DNA from: Sunxiuqinia sp965372405
Lineage (GTDB): Bacteria; Bacteroidota; Bacteroidia; Bacteroidales; Prolixibacteraceae
Assembly: GCA_965372405.1 (NCBI GenBank)
Contig: CBDVCE010000016.1
Location: forward strand, 7,699-71,698
DNA length: 64,000 nt
Direction of reading: 5' to 3'
The notes below the pieces were generated by a model that saw only the letters and a list, made by a program, of their open reading frames with translations, made no database searches and was not told the origin of the DNA. The first letter of the stretch is position 1, and each line of letters opens with the position of its first letter. Shown in pieces: positions 49,807-58,054 of the stretch. Made by a program: the position numbers and the translations under genes.

Positions 49807-50714
49807 ATCGCAGATAATATCAATCCAGAATAAAAAAGAAGGGTAAAAGCAAGTGTAGACAAAGCCAGTCTTTTTAGAAAAGGATCAAGGCTTGATGCTT
49901 CTTCAACTCGGAATATTTTTATTAAATCGATCAAAAACATAGGCATACTTATAAGAAACAACCATTGCCATGGTGATGCCATTTGATGCATCGTGAAAAA
50001 GACAGCCGCAATCCAGCCCCAGAAAATAATGGACGTATGATAAATTCGGCTGTTCCGCGCTCCCATTCTAACAGCCAAAGTAATTTTACCTGACTGCTCG
50101 TCATTCTCAATATCTCGCATATTGTTGAGATTTAGTACACCGGCACTAAAAAATCCCATTGTAATAGCAGGAAGCAAAACTGCGGTTTCAAAATAAGCTG
50201 TATTTAAATAGAACGCTCCGAGCACAGGAAGCAATCCAAAAAATAAAAAGACAGCCAAATCTCCCAAGCCAATATAGCCATAAGATTTTCTTCCGGCAGT
50301 ATAAAAATAGGCAGCAATTAAAGACAGAATCCCTAACCCAATAAAACTAAAAAAAGCAACTTTTGATACATCCCGTGTTCCAACATATACCAGCCACAAA
50401 CCAAAACACAGACTCAAAATTCCAACAACAAACATTCCCAGCTTCATCTCCTTCCTGGAAATTTCACCACTTTGTATAGTTCGGGTTGGTCCAATCCGAA
50501 ACTCATTATCAGTTCCTTTTTGACTATCGCCATAATCATTTGCAAAGTTGGAAAATACCTGAATTAATATTGCTGTTATTACAGCCAATAAACTCACTAA
50601 CCAATTAACTGCCCCATAAAACCATGCTAATCCGCAGCCCATAATAATTCCGGACAATGCCAACGGCAAGGTTCTTAAACGGGCTGCTTTTATCCAACTT
50701 TTTACTGAGTCCAT
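49803..50714 (-). CDS. menA: 1,4-dihydroxy-2-naphthoate polyprenyltransferase
   Basis: A UbiA-family membrane enzyme of 303 residues with about eight spans. The first Asp-rich motif is NFANDYGDSQKGTDN and the second NNMRDIENDEQSGK; both bind magnesium-prenyl-diphosphate. It attaches the isoprenoid tail in menaquinone synthesis. It begins 35 bp after menB and overlaps menC by 4 bp. Confidence 0.95.
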   Translation of the reverse strand: MDSVKSWIKAARLRTLPLALSGIIMGCGLAWFYGAVNWLVSLLAVITAILIQVFSNFANDYGDSQKGTDNEFRIGPTRTIQSGEISRKEMKLGMFVVGILSLCFGLWLVYVGTRDVSKVAFFSFIGLGILSLIAAYFYTAGRKSYGYIGLGDLAVFLFFGLLPVLGAFYLNTAYFETAVLLPAITMGFFSAGVLNLNNMRDIENDEQSGKITLAVRMGARNSRIYHTSIIFWGWIAAVFFTMHQMASPWQWLFLISMPMFLIDLIKIFRVEEASSLDPFLKRLALSTLAFTLLFYSGLILSAI

Positions 50715-50749
50715 TTTTGATATTCGAATTATTATTGTTGATTGCTGAA

Positions 50750-51574
50750 TTATGGGAACTTTGGATATTTGCCAAAGTCAGGCTTACGCTTTTCAAGGAA
50801 TGCATGCTTACCTTCCTGAGCTTCTTCAGTTAAATAGTATAGCAAAGTTGCATTTCCTGCAAATTCCTGAATTCCAACCTGCCCATCCAATTCTGCGTTA
50901 AGACCAAGCTTTAGCATACGCAAAGCCAGCGGACTATGTTCCTGCATTTTTTCTGCCCAGGCTACAACTTCATCTTCAAGCTGGTCAAATGGCACAACCT
51001 TATTAACCAAACCCATCTCTAAGGCTTCTGCGGCTGAATACTGACGGCACATAAACCAGATCTCACGGGCTTTCTTCTGCCCCACTATACTTGCTAAATA
51101 TGAAGAACCTAGCCCTGCATCGAAACTTCCAACTTTAGGACCTGTTTGACCAAAAATTGCATTCTCACTTGCAATACTGATATCGCAAATCACATGCAAT
51201 ACATGACCTCCACCAATTGCAAAGCCATTTACCATGGCAATTACGGGTTTAGGCATGCTGCGAATTTGCTTTTGAACCTCTAAAATATTTAGTCGTGGAA
51301 TCCCATTTTCATCAATATATCCACCTTTACCTTTTACAGTTTGGTCTCCACCAGCACAAAAGGCCTTGTCTCCTGCACCTGTCAGCACAACCACATTAAT
51401 GCGTTGATCTTCGCGACAAATACGCAAAGCTTCACTTATTTCATTTACAGTAGTAGGACGAAAAGCATTACGATAACGTTCGCGATTGATGGTAATTTTT
51501 CCAATTCCTTCAAAATAGTCGAAGAAAATATCTTCATATTCTTTAATGGTTTCCCATTGCCTTTTTATCGTCAT
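50750..51574 (-). CDS. menB: 1,4-dihydroxy-2-naphthoyl-CoA synthase
   Basis: A crotonase-fold enzyme of 274 residues that closes the second ring of the naphthoquinone. Characteristic MenB segments are AFCAGGDQTVKGKGGY, AIGGGHVLHVICDISIASEN and GQTGPKVGSFDAGLGSSYLA. It is cytoplasmic, 12 bp after the potassium-channel gene and before menA. Confidence 0.96.
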   Translation of the reverse strand: MTIKRQWETIKEYEDIFFDYFEGIGKITINRERYRNAFRPTTVNEISEALRICREDQRINVVVLTGAGDKAFCAGGDQTVKGKGGYIDENGIPRLNILEVQKQIRSMPKPVIAMVNGFAIGGGHVLHVICDISIASENAIFGQTGPKVGSFDAGLGSSYLASIVGQKKAREIWFMCRQYSAAEALEMGLVNKVVPFDQLEDEVVAWAEKMQEHSPLALRMLKLGLNAELDGQVGIQEFAGNATLLYYLTEEAQEGKHAFLEKRKPDFGKYPKFP

Positions 51575-51586
51575 TATATGATGTCT

Positions 51587-52387
51587 TTAATTATTATCTT
51601 CTATCTCTTTCCCACAATGTGGGCATGCTTTTATCTCACTCTCTTTCTTCCCGATCTTTTCCATGAAACCAGCACCAATAATTCCTGTGGGCAAAGCTAC
51701 TAAACCAATACCTAGTATTGCAACAAATCCACTTATCACTTTTCCTATTCCTGTAATGGGATAAACATCTCCATAACCAACTGTTGTTAATGTTGCAATC
51801 GCCCACCAAAAACCTGCTAAAATATTTGGAAACTTATCAGGTTGAACCTCTCCTTCAACATAATACATTAAAAACGATGCAATCAAAAGTGCTAAAAAAG
51901 TTACAAATCCTGTAATCGCTAACTCTGGCCTTTTCTCCTTTATAACAGACCAAATAAGATTAAGAGAACTATGGTATCTGTTTATCTTCAAGATTTGAAA
52001 GAATCTCATCAATCTTAAAATCCGCAGAAATCTCAAATCTACTTTTATTAAAAATGGCAAATAGAATGGAATAATTGCAAATAAATCAATTAATCCATAA
52101 GCTGAAAAGATAAACTTAAATGCTGATCTAGTTTTACTTGAGGAAGGATGACTCAAGTCAGAAACATATAATCTCAACAAATACTCAATCGAAAAGATGA
52201 TGACAGAAACTAATTCAAATTGCCGGAGAAATCCTCTTAAAGAATCATTAACTTCAGGAATAGTCTCTAGAATAATTGCAATTACATTTAAAAGAATTAA
52301 GATCGTTATGGTATAATCAAAAATCAAATTCTGTTTTGAGCCATGAGAACCCTTCTCAATAATTTGATATATCCTATTCTTGATCAT
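51587..52387 (-). CDS. Voltage-gated-type potassium channel
   Basis: A 266-residue ion channel with six predicted spans. The S4-like segment is LRFLRILRLMRFFQILKI with spaced arginines, and the selectivity filter is TLTTVGYGDVYPIT, the potassium signature. The C-terminus ends CPHCGKEIEDNN, half of a zinc-ribbon-like motif. It overlaps menD by 4 bp and precedes menB by 12 bp, so it is translated as part of the menaquinone operon although not an enzyme of that pathway. Confidence 0.93.
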   Translation of the reverse strand: MIKNRIYQIIEKGSHGSKQNLIFDYTITILILLNVIAIILETIPEVNDSLRGFLRQFELVSVIIFSIEYLLRLYVSDLSHPSSSKTRSAFKFIFSAYGLIDLFAIIPFYLPFLIKVDLRFLRILRLMRFFQILKINRYHSSLNLIWSVIKEKRPELAITGFVTFLALLIASFLMYYVEGEVQPDKFPNILAGFWWAIATLTTVGYGDVYPITGIGKVISGFVAILGIGLVALPTGIIGAGFMEKIGKKESEIKACPHCGKEIEDNN

Positions 52388-54063
52388 TTTATATACTTAA
52401 ACAACTCCCGAAATTGCTTCGTATTTATTTCGGCATCGGTGAAAATCTCAAGCAAAGCTGCCTTATTTTGATTGGGAGAAAACAAATCATTTAATGCAGA
52501 ATTAAGTTCGTCCTCATTTTCAGCCTTGAAATAATCGAGCTCAAATGTGCGGGCTATTCCTTCAGCCTTAAATTTATTTTCGGTGAAAAAGTGTTCCTGA
52601 AATGCAGGAGATTCAGAAGGACCTTTAATCATACTGAAAATATTTCCACCACGATTATTGATGACAATCACACGAAGATTGCTGCCAATGTATTTATTCC
52701 ACAAAGCATTTGAATCGTAGAAAAACGACAAATCGCCAAGAATAATGGTATTTAGCTTTTCAGACTCAGAAGCGAATCCAACTGCAGTTGATAGTGGCCC
52801 ATCAATCCCTGCAGTTCCCCGATTTCCAAAGTAATGAGTATTTGTAATTTGATCATTTATCAATGCATACCGAACTGGCGAACTATTCCCCAAATGCAAA
52901 ACTGAGTTTTCAGGAATAAACTTTCTAATTTGATCGAAAACCTTTAGATCGCAGAAATCAATTTGCTGAATGAATTCATTGCGCAAACGAATAACTTCTG
53001 CTTCCTTATTTTTCCAATTCTGCTGATACTCTTTTTCTTTATGATTGACACTTTTCAATAACTGCTCAAAAAAGTCAGCAGCATCCAAATTAATTATCTT
53101 TGTAAGTGATTGATAAGTATCAAAATGCTCATTGGACAAACTCAAATGCCAATGATTATCTGGTTTGTATTTTCGCAAAAACTGCTTGATTGATTTTGAA
53201 ACAACCTGACCGCCAAAACTTATTAAAAGATCCGGCTGGAAATCTTCAATTTCATCATTCAATAATGAAGGCATCAAAAGATCAACAGCATTGCAAAAAG
53301 AGGAATGATTCAAATTTGAGAGGTGTTCTCCCAAAAGGACAGCTCCGGTATTTTCAACAAAATCAATAAGTAAATTCTCCAATCCAGGATTTGGGATTTG
53401 CTGACACGCCAAGATCAATACCTTTTTAGCTTGATTAAATTCATTCGTTAAATTACCCAATTCCTTCTCAGAGATCTCTTTACTAATTTCTGTAGAACTT
53501 ATTATTTTAACCGTTGGTAAATGTTCATCTACTATAACATGCAATGGTTCTTCCAATGGGATGTTAATATGAATTGGTCCCGGAGTTCCACTAACGTTCA
53601 CATTCAAACATTCGTTGATCAAACGTTCGGCAAACCAAAGTTCCTTTTCTGATTCACCCAAAGGAAGGCTGACTTCTTTCTTAGTGAAATCCTGATATAT
53701 ATTTTTCTGATTGATGCATTGACTCTCCCCCTGATTTGTCCAATAATCAGGACGATCAGCTGTAAGTACAATTAAGGGAATGTTCATGTAAAAAGCTTCA
53801 GCAACTCCAGGGGCATAATTAAGAGACGCGGTTCCAGAACTGCAAACCAACACCACCGGTTTTTGCTTTGCTTGTGCAAGCCCAATAGCAAAGTAGGCAG
53901 CACTCCGCTCGTCTACAATATTGCGGCAATTGAATTTTCCACTTCCAGCAAAAGTGTGAGTGAGTGGCCCGTTCCGTGAGCCTGGAGAAATGATTATATC
54001 GTCAATTTCTTTAGCAAGTAGAATGCTCGCCAATTGCTGAATATGTTTTTTGTTTGATATCAT
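52384..54063 (-). CDS. menD: SEPHCHC synthase
   Basis: A thiamine-diphosphate enzyme of 559 residues that adds 2-oxoglutarate-derived succinic semialdehyde to isochorismate. MenD motifs are IISPGSRNGPLT, NIVDERSAAYFAIGLAQ, VLVCSSGTASLNYAP and GNRGTAGIDGPLSTAVG. It overlaps menF and the channel gene by 4 bp each. Confidence 0.96.
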   Translation of the reverse strand: MISNKKHIQQLASILLAKEIDDIIISPGSRNGPLTHTFAGSGKFNCRNIVDERSAAYFAIGLAQAKQKPVVLVCSSGTASLNYAPGVAEAFYMNIPLIVLTADRPDYWTNQGESQCINQKNIYQDFTKKEVSLPLGESEKELWFAERLINECLNVNVSGTPGPIHINIPLEEPLHVIVDEHLPTVKIISSTEISKEISEKELGNLTNEFNQAKKVLILACQQIPNPGLENLLIDFVENTGAVLLGEHLSNLNHSSFCNAVDLLMPSLLNDEIEDFQPDLLISFGGQVVSKSIKQFLRKYKPDNHWHLSLSNEHFDTYQSLTKIINLDAADFFEQLLKSVNHKEKEYQQNWKNKEAEVIRLRNEFIQQIDFCDLKVFDQIRKFIPENSVLHLGNSSPVRYALINDQITNTHYFGNRGTAGIDGPLSTAVGFASESEKLNTIILGDLSFFYDSNALWNKYIGSNLRVIVINNRGGNIFSMIKGPSESPAFQEHFFTENKFKAEGIARTFELDYFKAENEDELNSALNDLFSPNQNKAALLEIFTDAEINTKQFRELFKYIK

Positions 54064-55172
54064 TTATTTTGAACGGCTTCGATTGCCGACAACAATGTTT
54101 TTGCTTTGTAATTGGTTTCTTCCCATTCTTCTTGCGGAACCGATTTTGATGTGATACCGCCTCCTGAATACAAAATATATTTTTCAGGAATAATCTCCAT
54201 GCATCGCAAATTTACAAATAATCTGACGGAATCATTTAAACGCCAGGGTCCCAAATATCCGGTATAATATCGTCTATTGTGTTTTTCAGTTTTAGTAATA
54301 AACTTATCAGCATTCAATTTTGGCAAACCGCATACTGCCGGCGTTGGATGCAAATCAGCAATAAAATCACCGAGCTTATTGGCAATCTTCTTTGTAGGAA
54401 ACATAAAGCTGGTCTTCAAGTGAGCTACTTTGCCACTCTCCATCGTATCTGGCCCTTGCGTTGTGTATGGATGCACATCGAATCGATAAAAAATATCTAG
54501 CATGTATCGCGATACAAAAGCCTGCTCTTCAATCTCTTTGGTATGCCAGGAATAATCCAGATCTTCTCGCCTCGATTGTGTTCCAGCCAGCGATACAGTC
54601 TCCATTGTGCTTCCGTGAGATTTTAAAAGAACCTCTGGAGTAGCCCCCATCCAGGTTCCTACCTGTGGAAGATTCACCAAATACACATAGGCGTTTGGAG
54701 TTTGTTTTTGAAGTTCAAGAAACAACTTCCCAATTGATTCTTCTTTGCGTTGCACATCAATTAAACGTGAAAGAATCACCTTAGCCAGCTTGGTCGATTT
54801 TATTTCCTTAATGGCAAGTTCTACATCCGTTAAATAGCTTTTATGATCGACAAAATAAAGATCGCGCGAAGCTGTCTCCTCACTAATAATTTCAAGTGAA
54901 TCTGCATCAAATGAAAGAATTGAATCATAACCTTTAAGTAGATTTCCAGGTTTTAACAATACAATTGGTGCATCTTTAGTAACCCTGAATGGTGCAAATA
55001 CAAATCCTTCCTGACCGTTTAGTTTATTAAATTCTTTGAGATAAGTCACATCATTTAGATCCCCGATCAGAATCTCAGGAACATCCCTATTCGGGAAAAA
55101 CCATGCAGCAAATGGTCTGTTCTTATCTATTAATTCATCCAACAAATGGCTGTATGTGTTCTTCTTATCCAT
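54060..55172 (-). CDS. menF: Isochorismate synthase
   Basis: A chorismate-binding enzyme of 370 residues that starts menaquinone synthesis by converting chorismate to isochorismate. Motifs are KLAKVILSRLIDV, GATPEVLLKSHGSTMETVSL, AGTQSRR and LHPTPAVCGLPK, with YTGYLGPW near the end. It overlaps menD by 4 bp and the upstream thioesterase by 8 bp. Confidence 0.94.
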   Translation of the reverse strand: MDKKNTYSHLLDELIDKNRPFAAWFFPNRDVPEILIGDLNDVTYLKEFNKLNGQEGFVFAPFRVTKDAPIVLLKPGNLLKGYDSILSFDADSLEIISEETASRDLYFVDHKSYLTDVELAIKEIKSTKLAKVILSRLIDVQRKEESIGKLFLELQKQTPNAYVYLVNLPQVGTWMGATPEVLLKSHGSTMETVSLAGTQSRREDLDYSWHTKEIEEQAFVSRYMLDIFYRFDVHPYTTQGPDTMESGKVAHLKTSFMFPTKKIANKLGDFIADLHPTPAVCGLPKLNADKFITKTEKHNRRYYTGYLGPWRLNDSVRLFVNLRCMEIIPEKYILYSGGGITSKSVPQEEWEETNYKAKTLLSAIEAVQNK

Positions 55173-55599
55173 TCCTCTTTACAATCATGTTTGTAACCCG
55201 TGCGCTTGAAATAAGCTTCCCCTCACTATTTGTAACATCAACATTCCAAACATGTGTCTGGTTTCCCTGATGGATAATTTTAGCAATTGCTTTAACTATA
55301 CCATCTTTAACAGATCCGGTATGATTGCCATTTACCTGAATACCCAAAACATCAAATTCTTTTAAATTGACAAGCAACATACTCCCTAATCCAGCAATAG
55401 TTTCAGCCATTGCAAGGTTTGCTCCCCCATGCAACATTCCTCCCGGGCGACTTGTTTTCTCACAAACTTTCATTTCTGCCTCTACTTCTCCTTTCGCAAT
55501 CCTGCATATTTTAATACCAAGATTTCCTATCAAACTTTGATGAATTGCCTGATTGATGAATTCGACAGGTGTATCTATCTTTAAGGCACTAATGTCCAT
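55165..55599 (-). CDS. Hotdog-fold thioesterase (PaaI/MenI-like)
   Basis: A 144-residue hotdog thioesterase. The signature is SRPGGMLHGGANLAMAETIAG followed by VNGNHTGSVKDGIVKAI. As first gene of the men operon, overlapping menF by 8 bp, it is a good candidate for the DHNA-CoA thioesterase step between MenB and MenA, a reaction otherwise unassigned here. The assignment rests on context; other hotdog thioesterases look alike. Confidence 0.85.
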   Translation of the reverse strand: MDISALKIDTPVEFINQAIHQSLIGNLGIKICRIAKGEVEAEMKVCEKTSRPGGMLHGGANLAMAETIAGLGSMLLVNLKEFDVLGIQVNGNHTGSVKDGIVKAIAKIIHQGNQTHVWNVDVTNSEGKLISSARVTNMIVKRNG

Positions 55600-55651
55600 T
55601 TTTAATGATTTTAGTATTTAAACGCTCTAAAATAGCGCTAAGTTTTCATTA

Positions 55652-55690
55652 ACAAAAAGACTTCTACCCATTTTATGAGCAGAAGTCTTT
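55652..55690 (-). terminator. Terminator of the GH36-like gene
   Basis: On the minus strand AAAGACTTCT pairs with AGAAGTCTTT and is followed by further T residues. It isolates the GH36-like gene from the men operon. Confidence 0.75.
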
Positions 55691-55709
55691 CAAAAAGTTT
55701 GAGTTTTGT

Positions 55710-57830
55710 TTATTTCTCGCGTAAAAACTTTTTATAGAATTTTTTTAGTGACACTCCACTAATTGCTAAATCATCAGGAGGATTTGAGTTATTGTCGCTC
55801 AAGTAAAGCAGCTTCGACTCATGCTTTTGCAAAGTGACCGTAATTTGATTCAATTTGCCCAAACCACTGCTCTTGTTTGATCCCCAAAGATATACCCATG
55901 CATTTCGATGTCCAATAAGATCTTCAATTGTATAGGTCTCCTGCATCGTTTCTTCCTTGTCATTCAAAATCAACAAGCCCCATCCCCTTTGATCTTTGTA
56001 TCGACGAAGAGCCAATTTGAACTTTTTATTCTGGCCCCAAAATGGAAGTGTTGCACTTTGTGGTCGTTCCTGAGGTTGAAGGAAACGCCACGTACTCAAT
56101 TGATCTTCATTCCAGGTTGAAAATCTATCTGAAGTACAAACAACTCCTCCAAGTATTCCATTCCACAAAGCAAGACTACTTTTCTGAGTCTCATTCAAAT
56201 TATTATTAACATCTCTCAGATAAACCACATCAGGATCATTTTGCCAAAAGACATTATTAAAATACTGAGTATAATAGGTTTCATTAAACATGTTTCCAAT
56301 ACCATTCTCTGTCCATTCACTTTCAACATCATTCCCAACACGCATTGCATCAGCAAATCCAACCATTGGAGCAAAAGGAGAAATACTAGACTGCCAGAAA
56401 CTACCAGCCCCAATCTCTTCACGAATAATTTTTAAAATATCTGTGAAAATCTGAATCGAAGTTTTCCCTTCTTCATAACGTTTAATGTTACTACTCTCTT
56501 TAATACCCCAATCCATGAAATCTGTTTTGTAAAATGTGTATCCCATTTTACGGAAAGCCCTGAAAACCCGCTCAATATATCGCTTAACATCTGGATGGCT
56601 GCCATCTAGTACAAAATGTTTCCCATCTGGATGGCTTTCATCCCATTCTGGAATTGGATTCCCTTCAATATCCTGAATTAACCAATTTTTATGCCTACGG
56701 AAGATTTTACTTTTTTCATCAACCATAAAAGGTGCAATCCATATTCCAGCACGATATCCACGTTGGAAAATTTCACGTGCTGCAACTTCCATTCCCTTTG
56801 GCCATTTATCATTTGGATCAAGCCAATCTCCATGAATACAATAACCATCATCAATTTGAATAGTATGTAGAGGAACTTTGGGATCAGTCGCATCCAGAGT
56901 CTCCAGATGCTCAACGAGATTTTCAAAGGTAAACTCCTTTTTTGATTCAGACCAGGAGCACCAATGATAACTTGTTTTAGAATCTTTTCTAGCTCCAATA
57001 TTCTCTGAAATATTCCAGGCCAAATGCCGAAGAGTTTCAAATGGCTGATTTCCGTAAAATATAAAGATATCCGGCAATTTTATAAAATCATCTTTTAGCG
57101 GAATATTCTCTGTAACAAATCCTGTTTCAAAAAAATATGATTCTTTATCAGGATGCCTGTCTAGCAAACCACTCCGGTACGGTCTGTTGAAGACAGTACT
57201 TTTTTGAATAAAATCATGCTGCTCATAACATCCTACTGCTATTGTGTCTTGATTTTTTGCAACCAAGGCTGAAGTTAGATAAGAATCATATGACCATGCT
57301 TGCTCTCCAAGTTTGTTGTTCCAATCCTGACTGGAAGCTTTAGGGAACTCAAACATTCCAGTTTGACCTCCAAACCCAAAGCCTTGCTTAAAGAATTTCT
57401 CTGCTCCTTGAATCTTAGCCTCTCCCAGTGGGCAAAACCAGTATGGAGCCTCAGGCATACCACTTAATTCAGCACCAATTGAAACCGATCCTGAATTCAC
57501 TTTTAGATCAAGCATCACAAATCCCTGATCAAGTTGATAAATAATTCGCTTGCCTTTGGGAGAATCTCCCATGTAGGTATTCCGAACAAAAATACTTTGC
57601 CCATCTATTGTTGGACGGCAATTCATCAAACGTACATCTCCGGCAACAAGGTCAAATGTTCCATCACCATGTAAGATCCACTCTGGTTTCCCAAGTCTGA
57701 ATTTTAGTAAACTCAAACTTGTCTCTGCATTTATAGCCTGCGAAAAAAAAGGCATTGAAACATATCCTGCTCCAACTCCTGCGGCCATTAATTTTATAAA
57801 GTTCCTCCGCTCAATGGGTTTCGAAGTCAT
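55710..57830 (-). CDS. GH36-like (alpha-galactosidase family) glycoside hydrolase, Tat-exported
   Basis: A 706-residue retaining glycosidase of clan GH-D. The N-terminus is a Tat signal (PIERRNFIKLMAAGVGAG). An N-terminal beta-sandwich precedes a TIM barrel with TIQIDDGYCIHGDW, YRAGIWIAPFMVDE, nucleophile Asp (about 437) in YKTDFMDWG and likely acid/base Asp (about 500) in MRVGNDVESEW. It probably removes terminal alpha-galactose or a related sugar; the exact sugar is not certain. Tat export of a GH36 enzyme is uncommon and parallels the Tat-exported oxidoreductases of this window. It is a single-gene transcript ending at a terminator. Confidence 0.9.
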   Translation of the reverse strand: MTSKPIERRNFIKLMAAGVGAGYVSMPFFSQAINAETSLSLLKFRLGKPEWILHGDGTFDLVAGDVRLMNCRPTIDGQSIFVRNTYMGDSPKGKRIIYQLDQGFVMLDLKVNSGSVSIGAELSGMPEAPYWFCPLGEAKIQGAEKFFKQGFGFGGQTGMFEFPKASSQDWNNKLGEQAWSYDSYLTSALVAKNQDTIAVGCYEQHDFIQKSTVFNRPYRSGLLDRHPDKESYFFETGFVTENIPLKDDFIKLPDIFIFYGNQPFETLRHLAWNISENIGARKDSKTSYHWCSWSESKKEFTFENLVEHLETLDATDPKVPLHTIQIDDGYCIHGDWLDPNDKWPKGMEVAAREIFQRGYRAGIWIAPFMVDEKSKIFRRHKNWLIQDIEGNPIPEWDESHPDGKHFVLDGSHPDVKRYIERVFRAFRKMGYTFYKTDFMDWGIKESSNIKRYEEGKTSIQIFTDILKIIREEIGAGSFWQSSISPFAPMVGFADAMRVGNDVESEWTENGIGNMFNETYYTQYFNNVFWQNDPDVVYLRDVNNNLNETQKSSLALWNGILGGVVCTSDRFSTWNEDQLSTWRFLQPQERPQSATLPFWGQNKKFKLALRRYKDQRGWGLLILNDKEETMQETYTIEDLIGHRNAWVYLWGSNKSSGLGKLNQITVTLQKHESKLLYLSDNNSNPPDDLAISGVSLKKFYKKFLREK

Positions 57831-58054
57831 ATATTACGTAGTAGTTAAGTTAGATCAAGATGTAAAATTAACAACTTTTAACATATCAAAGGCTAAGATT
57901 TCAAAAAAGATTACCCTCTCGGAAACCCCTAGGGCATAACCCAATAAGGTCTTTTATGTTGTACAAAACATTCGCATTTCTGAAAAAAACTCATTTTGAT
58001 CAAATAATACACATCAGTTCTTACTTGTTTAAATCCCTTAATTTAAAACTCATT

